From assembly GCA_917880885.1 (NCBI GenBank), contig OU862920.1, forward strand, positions 39,653,019 to 39,717,018: DNA of 64,000 bases, given 5' to 3'. The position numbers and the translations under genes are program-made. Position 1 is the stretch's first letter. The number at the start of each line of letters is the position of its first letter. Below, piece by piece: positions 1 to 10,625 of the stretch. The notes below the pieces were generated by a model that worked only from the letters and a program-made list of their open reading frames with translations, did not search any database and had not been told where the DNA came from. This DNA comes from Limnephilus marmoratus. Taxonomy: Eukaryota; Arthropoda; Insecta; Trichoptera; Limnephilidae.

Positions 1-51
1 TGCGTAGACCCGTGAAAAATCAGGAAAAATTAAAACATACAAAAAAATACC

Positions 52-160
52 AGTTTGCACTTCACACGTGGTAGAAATGAAACCTTCAGTAAACTAAAGT
101 ACACAAGAGTGGAGAGGCTACGAAGCACCGCACAAAGAGATCTATTTTACTATCTCATTC
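52..160 (-). repeat. Dispersed repeat B, copy 1
   Basis: The reverse complement of this stretch matches 3815-3935 and, in part, 9060-9150. Shared blocks include TTTGTGCGGTGCTTCGTAGC and GAAGGTTTCA. The parent element is not identified; in the other two copies it lies beside LINE A fragments or their flanks. Confidence 0.7.
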
Positions 161-169
161 GATGGATGA

Positions 170-242
170 ATCCTAAAGATGTACCTTCCTAAACATATTA
201 TCCTAAAGATGTACCTACGTATGGATGAATCCTAAAGATGTA
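170..242 (+). repeat. Short tandem array, three ~30-bp units
   Basis: The 14-mer ATCCTAAAGATGTA recurs at 170, 200 and 229, giving a 29-30 bp period. The spacer ATGGATGA is also shared by the first and third units. It abuts repeat B and may be part of that element. Confidence 0.7.
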
Positions 243-477
243 TTCACTCTGATTTTTTTTTAAATTATTTATTATGAGTAAAGTAGGTGACGTTAATGAG
301 AACTTTTCACCGTATACCAGCTTGTTGGTTCGCAAATACGAAAAGCTTTCACCCGGCAGATGCACTGCACAAGTATAGCATACTGCATTGCACGCTAATT
401 TGACTGGATATTCATGTCGGTGGGAACCGAACATTTTACTTATTTACTTAGTAGCGCGGATCTGATTGTTCATTGTA

Positions 478-690
478 GTTTTTTTTTTTTTTTTAAAAGA
501 AAGACAAACATTCCCGGGTTACGAATAACCCAACAATGTTTGAAAATCTCCTACTACCACCACAGAAAGCCGAAAATGTTGCTTGTGTTGTGATGGAGGA
601 CTTAGCCAGCCGAGGAATCGAACACGCGACGCTCGGGTGGGACCCAAGCGCCATGCCCACTCACCCACTGACCGGTCTACCATCGGACCG
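478..690 (-). mobile_element. tRNA-derived SINE, copy 1
   Basis: Read on the - strand this has a tRNA-like head. A box A-like TGGGTGAGTGG lies at 657-667 and a box B TGTTCGATTCC at 614-624. A body follows, ending in a poly-A tail seen as a poly-T run at 480-494 on the + strand. A second copy at 15684-15875 has the same order. The head, body and A-tail layout is that of a Pol III-transcribed SINE; which tRNA it came from cannot be told by eye. Confidence 0.75.
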
Positions 691-900
691 GTAACCATCG
701 ACTAAGTATCAAAGTCAGTAACATATCCTGGATTTGTATGGAAATAGTTTTCAGCAGCCTGCTGAAATCCCTGCTCTATCTTACACTTTAATTGATAGTT
801 ATATAAGCCCCGTATGTTCTTTGTAACCGGATTGTATTCAAAATATCAACCATAAGTGTGATAGTCCTTGGCATTGTAGTTTACTGTGATTTATTTTTGA

Positions 901-1020
901 GGTATTATACTGTGTTGCGCTACCTCCTTTTTAGACGAAATTACACACATACCCTGATGGACACTATAACGCTTTCCGAAACCTTATTAAAGGAGATAGA
1001 GCAACACGGCACAATACCCC
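901..1020. mobile_element. Palindromic MITE family D, copy 1
   Basis: The left arm GGTATTATACTGTGTTGCGC pairs, with mismatches, with the right arm GCAACACGGCACAATACC. The same arms form the longer palindrome at 7543-7760, and half of one is at 46312-46378. No coding capacity is seen. Confidence 0.65.
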
Positions 1021-2353
1021 AAAAAAATCACGACCTTAATACTCTTGGCCGTAAAAATCTCAAATCATTCTTGTTAAATACATATTTCGTGCTCTAAAAC
1101 TAACACGTTGAGACCCCGCATTCTTAGTTTCTACCGACATATGACGTAGGTACTTTGTAAGTTTTAAGCACTTAAAAAATATAATAATAATAATTGAATA
1201 ATTTGTGTAGCGCCGTTTTCCTGAAAAATCACCTCAAGGGGGCTGTAAATATTTGTTAGTGTTGGATATAATCTCTATACAAATGCGGAGTTGAAAAAAA
1301 ATTAATTGGAAAAAATCGTAAAGTATGCTCCGAAAATTATGAAAAACACATCTGATTTTGTTATATGAATGACAAAAATTCATAGCGTTTCGATAAACGC
1401 TACTTAAGAGGAATATAAACGCTAGAAATATTTCGAATCTCATGCCTGCAAAATTTTAAAATCGAGCGTCTTTTTGCACGAGGCTAGTAAGCGAAAAAGT
1501 GGTTTTTATTTATTTTGTGCATAATTTTGTAAGAACGAAAAAAGTTAGAACATGGAAAACCTCAAAAATAGTCTTAGCCATAAAGGGGTATTTTTTTTAA
1601 ATTGTTTCTAGTATTACTTCATAGTTAAGTCATGGAAAAATATTTTTTTAGTGGTTTACGCTTATATTTTTTGTTACGTAAATAATAATTTTATTGTAAT
1701 TCCAATACATAGAAAAGCTAGTAAAAGCTTCGATTCATACGTAGCATATTTTTTGATGTTTATACTGTAAGCCGATTCGTCGTAAAGATTAATCAAAATA
1801 GTATCTAAATAGGATTTCACGTATATATTCATCTTAACTCAGATGTCTAGAGTTTTTGTTCTCTTTTAAAAAATAAGTCATATAATAAATATTTTCGCTA
1901 ACGCCTATTTTATAATTGTTTTAAATATAAGCGCACTCCCTTTAACATTCGTATTTACATAATACTCCGTTTCAAAACATCTTCAGTAATTTTGTTTTTC
2001 TTTTTGAACGCTTCAGAATTAGACTCTTATAATTTTGTGGAAATCACAAATTGGTTTATTTCTACCGGTTAGCCACAGGATCACATGTCGAAAATTTGAA
2101 ACAGAAATTTGCCAATATCATGTTTACCATCAAATAGGTATTTATAAAGGTTCTAATAGGTACGATCAAATAGGTAGTCATGTATTTCGGTATTTTGTTT
2201 ATTTTTTTTTTAAATTCGTAATTTAAAAATGTTTTCAAAAGTCGCCAGAGACCAAAATTCCATGTACATTATTTTTTTTGTCTAGTTAGTCAGGTACTAT
2301 TAACACCCTGTATAATTGATCTTTAGGGTGCAATAATTAAAGCCAATGTCTTA
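1021..2353. other. No gene seen
   Basis: Strongly AT-rich sequence with stops in all frames. No splice-site-bounded exon, TIR pair or recognisable repeat was found here. Confidence 0.5.
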
Positions 2354-2505
2354 TGGAACGTACCCATACTACGTGACACGTTTAGGGGGGAGGGTCTTCA
2401 AAATGTCACGCTTGGCACAAATGAGCGGCGGCGGGCTTAGGTTTTTGGACACCGGGGGGGGTTAAAAATGGCAAAAAGTTGGTCACGTAGTATGGGTACG
2501 TTCCC
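2354..2505. mobile_element. PIF/Harbinger-like MITE, copy 1
   Basis: Terminal inverted repeats GGAACGTACCCATACTACGT and its complement flank a 152-bp element, bounded by TTA at 2351-2353 and 2506-2508. Sister copies are at 38879-39036 and 52278-52443. A TTA/TAA target duplication is typical of PIF/Harbinger. The centre carries a G run. There is no ORF. Confidence 0.8.
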
Positions 2506-2508
2506 TTA

Positions 2509-3195
2509 GGTATGGTGCCTTTAGTTGGCAGATAGCAATCGTAAGGGAAGTGATTTAATGCAAATTTTGGAAATATAATTAATCCCAAGCGCATTTACAT
2601 TACACTCTCCGGCCTAATAATAATAAATTAACAACCTGATCTTTGAAGATGGTGGCGTCACTAGTGTAGATTTTGTGGGTAATAGAAAACTTTGAATCTT
2701 TGACAAAAATCTATGGAAACAAATTAATAGTTCGCTCGTTAAATCTTCGTAGATTCATCCTTTCGCCGCCGCTTGCAAAGCTTAGTCAGACGAGATGTGG
2801 GTACACATTTCATCCGCACCTACGGTGGATCGGGCTGTTCCCAGTGTTATCTCAAGCTATTGTGTGACGGCCAATTAAAAGCAGTTGCGCAACAGCCCTT
2901 TACTTTGAAACTCAATTAGTAGGGTTTGGAAACTGCCGGTCAGCGAGATCCGAATTCACCACACTAATAGGACGGTTCGGTTCAATAAGTGCAACCTGCA
3001 CAAGACACAATATACGTTATAACAGAATTGACAATGTTCAAGTCAGGAGGTTTTCACTAATTTCGTGGAGTTTAGTAATACGTAATTATGACTTACTTTT
3101 GATGTGAAAATTTCTTTAGCACTCGATGGTACAAAAAATAGCGACACATACATCTATAGGATCTACGGATTTAGCTTTTACGAGAGACGGGAAGG
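2509..3195. other. No gene seen
   Basis: A short ORF around 2673-2867 has no recognisable domain. Nothing else is supported. Confidence 0.45.
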
Positions 3196-3810
3196 CTGAT
3201 AGAGATATTTAAAGAAGGGTAAATGCCGGTAACTCCATTAATGGAGGACTGGCGTTGGCGTTGGCGCTGATAAAAAACTGTCAAAAGAAGCGAAGCTAGC
3301 AGTCCACAATGGAGTCCTGATACCTACCTTGATATATTGCAGTGAGGCATGGAACTGGCAGAGGAAGGATGAAAGTAAACTGAATGCTGTTGAAATGAGA
3401 TCCCTGAGGCGTATGTGCGGTAAAACCATGTATGATCGTGTGTGCGAAATGTGGAAATCCGCAAATAATGTAAGGCTGACGTTAGCATAATGAATAAGAT
3501 TTAGAAAGAGACCCTCAGATGGTTTGGGCATGTAGAGCGAATGAACGAAGAAAGTAGTGTAAAAAGAATATATGACGCAAATGTGAATGGCAGAAGAAGT
3601 CGGGGACGTCCGAGAAAGACATGGCAAGATCAAGTGAATCAGATACTTGAGACGGGCCATGCCAGAATAATAGAAGAGTATGTATGAGACGATGTATGAA
3701 TGTGAGTGAGGCAAAGAGTGTGTGCCAAGAACGAGTTGTTTAGCGGTCCGTCCTCTCTGCCTACCCCTGCGGGGAAACGGCGTCTTGGTTAGTTAGTTAG
3801 ATTTAGCCTG
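3196..3810 (+). pseudogene. LINE A fragment, 3' end of reverse-transcriptase ORF
   Basis: With frameshifts and stops, + strand frames give the end of a non-LTR retrotransposon polyprotein. Pieces include AKLAVHNGVL-type sequence, then RWFGHVERMNEES, IYDANVNGR, RGRPRKTWQDQVNQ, and a final PCGE-like tail near 3760. The FGHV and RGRPRK-W motifs are common in the C-terminal part of insect LINE polyproteins. The catalytic FADD region is absent, so the copy is 5'-truncated. It ends in GTTAGTTAG repeats. Related copies are at 9440-10050 and 25671-25862. Confidence 0.75.
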
Positions 3811-3814
3811 CGAG

Positions 3815-3935
3815 AGAATGAGATAGAATAATCGGTCTCCTCTTTGTGCGGTGCTTCGTAGCCTCCCCACTCTTGTCTCTTTTAGTTTTTTGAAGGTTTC
3901 ACTTCTACCGCGTGTGAATTGCACACTGTGATTTT
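3815..3935 (+). repeat. Dispersed repeat B, copy 2
   Basis: Directly follows the LINE A fragment. It matches the reverse complement of 52-160 over about 110 bp and 9060-9150 over about 90 bp. Confidence 0.7.
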
Positions 3936-3954
3936 TTTTATTTACTTCCAGGTT

Positions 3955-4145
3955 GGTAGACATTCTCAAAACAGCCCCGGAGAAAGACCACCATTCAGAA
4001 CCGAATTGCTTAAAATTCGCCGCTTGAAATTGCTTTAGCCATGTTTGGTGAACAAATTTGATAGGCAGGATTTACTTTTATTTCATATTCTCTTAAACTT
4101 CTCCCCCCTACTTTCTTCATCCTCACAACGTACCCCAATTTGAAC
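3955..4145 (-). repeat. Repeat E, partial copy 1
   Basis: Matches the reverse complement of the middle of the full-length repeat E at 10626-11456. Shared blocks include AGACCACCATTCAGAA and GCTTTAGCC and a pyrimidine-rich stretch (CTTCTCCCCCC). TIRs are missing. Confidence 0.6.
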
Positions 4146-4840
4146 ACATCAGTAAAACTGAAATAATGATTGAAAATCAGTTCGGTAGCATATTTGGTAA
4201 CACAACTGGGTAAGTTGAAGGCTGAGTTCTGCTTTTCTCTTTGTTTTTCTAATTTTTATTGTTTGGTTTTCATTTATTGTTTCAATATTAAAGAACTACT
4301 ATTATTAACTGAAATTCCTTTATAAAAACGCTGGAATCAACTAACCGGAATTGATTTATCTCCGTTCTCACATACGAGTATAATAAGATTTTTACTACAG
4401 TTCTCAAGGATCGCGATCTGCTCCGAACAAAGGTTTCGCACGGGAACCCTCCGAATTTCTGGTGGGAATTTCTTATTTCAGTGGTTTCACATCAGCCGAA
4501 AAATCATCATTCAAATTAGCGCTGCAATTAGAGGAAGAAGAGGGGGAACAGGGGATGGGTAATATCTAGCCATTCAGGTATTGCTACAATACATTAGCGA
4601 TTTAAACAACTTTTGATAAATAATAGAAAAAATGCGATGATAAAAGACTATTGCAATCTGAAATGAATTACGTAGAGATCTCTAGTTAGATATCGCTCCC
4701 ACCACTGCATTACGGATATCATCGTATAAATATATGTACGTATTTAAGTGCACAAATGCGTCGAGTTCCCATTTTCCACCCTGGCGTCGTTGGTTCGATC
4801 TTTTGCTAGCCAAGTTCTCCGTCAAGCAACACTACGTATA
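4146..4840. other. No gene seen
   Basis: AT-rich sequence with no exon, TIR or recognised repeat. Confidence 0.4.
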
Positions 4841-5966
4841 ATTATTTATTTATTTATTTACGCCCTAGTGGGCTTTTACAAAGATAGATAATAATAGTTA
4901 GAAATGTACGTAGTACACAATTATAATGATTAAATTAAAAGTAAAAAATAAAATTAATTAAAATCAAAATCATACATTTCATTAAAGTAATTATAAAGAC
5001 TTCGTTTTATAACTAATACGGAATCTGCAAACATGTCTACAATATTCCCAAATTTATTGCCAAAAGGATGTAATCTATTAATAGGTGTATGAGCCTCATA
5101 GTTTGTTTTAAAATTGTCTTTAATGCAATTATTAATGATTTTATTTAATAGTAGTCATAATGATGTCATGTCAGAGATGATCAGGGTTGCCAACTTAGGG
5201 GTTTTCCCCCCAGATTTAGGGGGAAAATAAGTGGGATGGGATTTTTTAGGGGTTTAATATGTTTAGGGGTATTTTTGGGGGTTTTGTGATTCCATATATT
5301 TAAAAAAAAATTTATTACATCGTATACACGGAGCACTCACACACTTCACAATTTTATTTGTTGACTACTAAAATAAGCTGCGGAATAGACTCTCCATTGA
5401 AATGCTTCAAAGCATGATAATGGTTCGGTTCACATTAAATCGAAACGGTAGATCTTGCACTACATTTAATCCATCTCCTGAAATGTTAAGCTTATTCAAT
5501 GTTAACATGTATGATTTAAAAAAATCTGATTCTGCTCAAGAAAATGATGCAATATTTGATGTTTTAAATAATTTATAAATAAAGATTATTAAAAAACATT
5601 AAAGCGTATCATTACAGAAACATTACAGCATAGTTATTATTCAATATTTTTACAAAAAAAAAAAATTGTGGTATTTTCAAGTAATATGCCGGTTTCTAGG
5701 GGATTTTGAGTTTAGTTTAGGGATAAATATTTTTGAGAGTTGGCAACACTGGAGATGATCCACCTATCTGACAGCGTAAAAGTTGAGTTGTTTCATCAAA
5801 TGGACATAGTTAACATTTTGAATTGGAATACTCAGCTTAAAGTTAATAAATCTTAGAAATTTGTGCTGTACCCTTTCTATATAATGATAATAGTAGGTTT
5901 TCAAATTTGTTAGGTTATTCGTACCTTTGAAATTGTGCCTTTGTTGGACACTTATGTGCAAATAGT
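4841..5966 (-). pseudogene. LINE 3' end, split by a hAT insertion
   Basis: On the - strand, 5961-5764 encodes IERVQHKFLRFINFKLS and HLMKQLNFYAVR, typical of the C-terminal part of Jockey/CR1-type LINE ORFs. After the 5182-5751 insertion the frame resumes around 5150-4960 with PINRLHPFGNKFGNIVDMF and ends in a tail seen as (TTTA)n at 4841-4860 on the + strand. There is no catalytic RT region, so the copy is 5'-truncated and dead. Confidence 0.7.
5182..5751. mobile_element. Non-autonomous hAT element with 8-bp TSD
   Basis: The ends CAGGGTTGCCAAC and GTTGGCAACACTG are imperfect TIRs. They are flanked by identical 8-bp duplications GAGATGAT at 5174-5181 and 5752-5759. Element length is 570 bp. 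CAGGG termini with 8-bp duplication define hAT elements. Inside are G-rich repeats near the left end (TTAGGGG, GGGGTTT) and no transposase ORF. It sits inside the LINE fragment 4841-5966. Confidence 0.88.
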
Positions 5967-7237
5967 TTCAACTGACATATAATGATAATAGTACATAATA
6001 TGCGAGCCTGGGGCATGTAAATAACCCCAGAACTCTCTTAGCATAATACTAAAAAATATGTTTATGAATTTACCTTGCGCGAACAATATACCACAAAAAA
6101 TTGCAATCTGACAAATCTCAAGCGAAAGAAACACTAACCTTGTATGTTGATAGTGTGTTGATCTCTGCAACTTGGTAGGCTTGCCAGTAATTTTATTCAA
6201 CTTAAATTAAGATCAGTACAATTTTTGTAATTTTGAAATATGCACAAGTCAGTTGTCAACTTTACACAACTAAAGAAGAAATCACAAGATGATGTGACAG
6301 TTATTCCCACATGTCACAATAATATTTTTAAATTATTTCTCCAAATGAACAAGTGTGCGCCATCTATGAACCATTGTGGCCGATTATGATGATTTAGCAG
6401 TTTTTTCGAACAATACATTTCACTGTCTCTTCTTGCAATATAAATATATTAATTATTTTTTCAAACAAACAAAAACAAACAAAAAACCTATTATAATGCC
6501 TAACCAGTAGGTTTCGTTAGGTTATTCGTATCCTGAAAATTGTGCCTTTATTTAATACGTATATGCAAATAGTAAAAATAAACTTTCATGAAAACCGCAC
6601 TTTGGCTCTATGAATTTAATAACATAATTACGAACATGTTACGAAACTTGCTAGATTTCATTTGTGCAAAATGTTCATAATTTTCAAATTTTCAACATGA
6701 ATTGTTGAATATATTTTCGCAACGATGAAATTCCATTAGCGAATTCAGAAAAAAATTTACTAAATTTTAATTTTAATATTTAATAACCACTAGCGTTTAT
6801 TCACTAGCAAATACCTCACCCAAATGATATGAGAGGCGTTTTCATAGTTTGTAGTTTCAACAACAAACTGTAGACGTAGACGTTGAACTTTCAATGTAAA
6901 GGGATATTCTACAATGTTCGGATAATGATCGATGTGTTAACGTAGGTATTATAGGCACCAAAACCACCGCTCGTGTGTTAGGTGATCTTCGTATAGGTAC
7001 ATAATATTAATATACCTCGAGTTTCAGGGTGGAACCGCGAAACTCCAGGGGGTGATTATTCATAAAAATCTAAGAAAAAAAATTTAATAAATGTTATCAC
7101 AAATACCCTTCTAAAAAATTGCTACATAATTTTCGGTAAATAAAGGTTTGTTTAACTGATCGCTTATTGTTAAATTGTACCTCCTCAAACAGACCTTTAT
7201 TGGATCGCTAAATGCGAAATCTGACCAACCGTAACCT
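5967..7237. other. No gene seen; one direct-repeat pair
   Basis: The block TAGGTTATTCGTA..GCAAATAGT at 5911-5966 recurs at 6518-6573, 607 bp away. No exon or element ends were seen in the rest. Confidence 0.45.
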
Positions 7238-7487
7238 AAAGCAGGGTACTCACCTAGAGTGTAGCATGTAACGTATCTGATACTGAATCAATCTGCAAGT
7301 GGGTACGGCTCGTCCACGGTAACCGCGTATCCGCCTTCGTGCTCGCAGTGAAACCGCAGTCGGCGGGTCACTGCGAGCACACTGCGCTCCACGCGCGAGC
7401 GGCTCGCAGTAGACTCGTGCCTACGTACTCACTTGATACAGTATCAGATACGCTACAGGTTACACGGTTAGGTGAGTACCCTGCTTT
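7238..7487. mobile_element. GC-rich MITE with perfect 19-bp TIR
   Basis: AAAGCAGGGTACTCACCTA at 7238-7256 is the exact reverse complement of 7469-7487. The inverted match continues imperfectly inward (GTATCTGATACTG). The 250-bp interior is GC-rich (CTCGCAGTG, CTGCGAGCACACTGCGC) and has no transposase. The CAGGG-type end hints at hAT, but the target duplication is not clear. Confidence 0.75.
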
Positions 7488-7510
7488 TCAAATTATTGAC
7501 TATGCATCTG

Positions 7511-7765
7511 ATACGATTTTAGATTTTCACGGCCAAAAATTATTTTGTTATTAGTTTTTGGGGTATTATGCCGTGTTACGCTACCTCCTTCTTTAGCCAA
7601 CGTTTCGGACAGCGTTGCAGTGTCCATCATTTTGTCCATCCGCAGTGTCCATCATTTTTCACATCTGCCCTGATAATGGACACTGCAACGCTGTCCGAAA
7701 CGTTGGCTAAAGAAGGAGGTAGCGTAACACGGCATAATACCCCAAAAACTAATAACAAAAAAAAA
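7511..7765. mobile_element. Palindromic MITE family D, copy 2
   Basis: Two arms of about 85 bp (7543-7627 and 7677-7760) are nearly perfect inverted repeats of each other. They carry GTATTATGCCGTGTTACGCT and ACGTTTCGGACAGCGTTGCA. The centre holds a repeated CAGTGTCCATCAT. A 13-bp identical block GACTATGCATCTG lies on both sides (7498-7510 and 7766-7778), consistent with a target duplication or an older direct repeat. Single-strand foldback potential is high. Confidence 0.8.
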
Positions 7766-7882
7766 GACTATGCATCTGTTTGAAAAACTTATGTAGTATT
7801 ATAGTGCCTGTAGAATATAATATGCATGGGACGTACACAGTACACAATAGACTTATTTTAACAAGTGATTCCTGACATTACT

Positions 7883-8124
7883 TTTTGAAGTAAAACGCTT
7901 GACTTGGGGAGTAAGCTGGTGAATGCGTGACGAGATCGTTACGAAAAGTGCGATCGGGCGAGGCCAACGGTCGGGCCTTTAAGCACGCTTGACCCGGGGA
8001 GGAAGCTGGTGAATGTGTGACGGGAGCGTTATGAAAAGTCGATTGGGCGAGACAAACGGATGTTGAGAAGGAGATATAAGTTAATAAAGTTTTACTTCAG
8101 TCGTGTGGTCTAAAGCACACTCGT
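7883..8124. mobile_element. Repeat F, copy 1: dimeric unit in short TIRs
   Basis: TTGAAGTAAAAC at the left and GTTTTACTTCA at 8089-8099 are inverted. Between them a unit starting CGCTTGACTTGGGGAGTAAG repeats twice with a 90-bp period (7896 and 7986), each with GGTGAATG and GATCGGGCGAG blocks. After the right TIR comes GTCGTGTGGTCTAAAGCACA, also present in the second copy at 24920-25190. There is no ORF. Confidence 0.75.
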
Positions 8125-9059
8125 TAGACTCGGAGTTAACAGTGACGACGTGTAAACTAACTTTTTGTTTTTAAAAATAAAAAGTTTATTAAAATCAAAA
8201 GTATTACACATCAAAAATGTCACCCGACACAAAAAATTTCAGTTACCTTTTTTACGCAAATAATGTCAGAAATCACAGGTTAAAGTAAAAGTACTTCTCT
8301 TAACACCCTTTACATACAAGTACTAAAATTTGACCACAATGATATTTTACTATTTTGAATGTGTGTAATTTTCATTTGCTGCCTTCAGAATAAAATTGGT
8401 TGATCTGTAAGTTGATATAATTTTTGGTTTTTTTGGCAGCAGTGTTTGAATTTATTTATTTTGGCCGGCTGTAAAGTTAAATGTGTCAAACTGAACAGTA
8501 AAATTCGATTCAAAGTTGAGTTTCGGACTATGTATTTTATTGCAGTGTTTCTGACAGTCGAGCGTGCAAAGTAAAACTTATTCAGCCAAACTTAAATTTA
8601 ACTCGTGCTTATTTTTCATGCCGCACTTCACTTCGCGATCACAATAAAGGCGTGGAAACGATACATAAAATATGTTGACATCGAAACAATTTTATCCTTC
8701 AATGGATTGTTTTTATGCGAGTCGTGAAGTTTTCACAAATTCAATTAATAAAAACATACATTTAGGTACGTAGAACTGGTTCACTCAAAATCATTTCAGA
8801 TATTGAATTTCACAATTTCAGTAATAATATTTTATGTTTTTAACGGGTTCGTTCGGTTCCGATGGTATTAACTTTCATAGGCATAAAGTAACATGGCAGT
8901 CCATCAGTTTCATTTCGAAAAAATTGTCCTTATGAAGGATAATAAAATCTCTCAAACGATGGTCTCCATTACTACAAAACCAACTTCTTATTTATTGAAT
9001 TGAAAACTTATTTAGCATTGTTGTGATTTGAAACTTAATAAAACGAAAAATAGCGACAC
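8125..9059. other. No gene seen
   Basis: AT-rich sequence without supported exon, TIR pair or known repeat. Confidence 0.4.
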
Positions 9060-9150
9060 TTAAATACATACATCTTTAGAATTTAGCCTGCGAGAGAATA
9101 AGGTAGTATAATCGGTCTCCTCCTTGAGCGGTGTTTCGTAGCGTCCCCAT
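9060..9150 (+). repeat. Dispersed repeat B, copy 3
   Basis: TTTAGCCTGCGAGAGAATAA and GCGGTG.TTCGTAGC blocks match 3800-3880. It lies upstream of the second LINE A fragment rather than downstream, so B and A are probably separate elements. Confidence 0.6.
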
Positions 9151-9439
9151 TCTACTTTTTTTTTTAAATCTATCAAAACTTTTTTTTCATTTTTAGAGTC
9201 GTCTAGAAGTCTAGAGTTGTTATTAAAGTTGTGTACTTTAGGTTAGATTAGGGTGGGTTAAGTTTAAAACTGAGCGCTACTATTCCCGTGGGTAAGGCTA
9301 GGTCATATAGGCTAGGTAACGATCCGATTTGCAGAACAACTAGCAAGACAACATGAAGTGAAGATGAACCGCCATTTTATTAATTATTATTATTCCTTAA
9401 TTAAGTTAAAATAAATCACATTGTACACACTGATAGAGA

Positions 9440-10050
9440 TAGAGATATTACGGATGGCTGATAGAGATATGGAAAGAAGGGTGAATGCCGGTAACTCCAT
9501 TAATGGAGGACTGAATGCCGTTGACGCTAATAAAGAACTGTCAAAAGAAGCGAAGCTAGCAGTCCACAATGGAGTTCTGGTACCTACCCTGATGTATGAC
9601 AGTGAGGCGTAAAAACTGGCAGAGAAGGGTGAAAGTAAACTGAATGCTGTTGAAAGGAGATCTCTGAGGCGTATGTGTGCTAAAACAATGTATGATCGTG
9701 TGAGAAATGTGGATATCCGCAAATAACGTAAGGCTGGTGCTGATGCTGTGCGTAATGAGTAAGATTAAGAAAGGGACCCTCTGATGGTTTTGGCATGTAT
9801 TAGAGCGAACGAACGAAGAAAGTAGTGAAAGAATACGACGCAAATGTGAATGGTAGAAGAAATCGGGGAAAACGCCCGAGGAAGACATGGCACGCTCAAG
9901 TCAATAAGATACTTGAGTCAGAATAATAGAAGATAATGTATGAGACGATGTATGAATGTGAATGAGGCAAAGGGTGTTTGCCAAGACCGAGTTGTTTGGC
10001 GGTCCGTCCTCTCTGCCTATCCCTGCGGGGAAACGACGTGATGGTTAGTT
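9440..10050 (+). pseudogene. LINE A fragment, copy 2
   Basis: Closely related to 3196-3810: NGGLNAVDANKELSKEAKLA is readable near 9500-9560, followed by frameshifted equivalents of the FGHV and RGRP motifs and the CCTGCGGGGAAACG tail near 10021. It is 5'-truncated and has several indels. It lies between perfect 17-bp inverted repeats at 9321-9337 and 10102-10118. Confidence 0.75.
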
Positions 10051-10118
10051 TAGTTACTTACTTTGTATACATCACTTTTACTCACGATCCCCAGCTTTTG
10101 GGTTCTGCAAATCGGATC

Positions 10119-10620
10119 ATATATAGTCCTTTTATATGTATAACTAGACAGTTTTATTTCTATTACGCTCCTCGTGCAGGTTATAAAGTAATACGATAGA
10201 TTCGGAGGTTGACCGGGTGGAGTGCGCACATTCGTGCGGCCGTTATTATCCGACAGTGCACGGAACAGGACGGCAGCGGACCCTGCCGCTGGCTGGTCGG
10301 AGAGGTGTTTACCTGCTTTATTAATTACATTCTGCGAGGGGCGACCGGCTTCACGAGTGCACCTGTCGCACCCGGTCGACAACCGCGGCTCTATCTTTTT
10401 TTCGACCAATTCGGCGATGAATCAAACGATAACATGTAAAAAAAATTCCCGAAGCTCCCAGCTTTAATTGCCACACTTGAGAATACTCGCAAGGTGAATA
10501 TATTATTTCGGGCCGATTAAATCAACGCGGTCGCCGAAAAACCGTTATTTAATACTATGCGTTTTAGGACGACGAAATTTGAATAAGTATCCAGTTAATT
10601 AGACCTCCAGATCCTACATA
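10119..10620. other. CpG-rich block, function unknown
   Basis: 10200-10400 is much richer in G+C and CpG than its surroundings (CGTGCGGCCG, GACCCTGCCGCTGG, CACCCGGTCGAC). Short overlapping ORFs on both strands reflect this composition and resemble nothing I know. It could be an upstream promoter or 5' exon of the scabrous-like gene 2.7 kb downstream, or TE debris. Confidence 0.3.
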
Positions 10621-10625
10621 TACAT

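Noticed and set aside
3238..3714. 158-codon - strand ORF
   Set aside because: Antisense of the LINE A pseudogene; the sense strand carries the recognisable LINE motifs.
4770..4800. Isolated GGTTCGATC resembling box B
   Set aside because: No box A or tRNA fold upstream; a chance match.
10209..10467. Overlapping ORFs in the CpG-rich block as a gene
   Set aside because: No domain, no clear splice sites, and equal ORFs on both strands; noted only as a composition feature.
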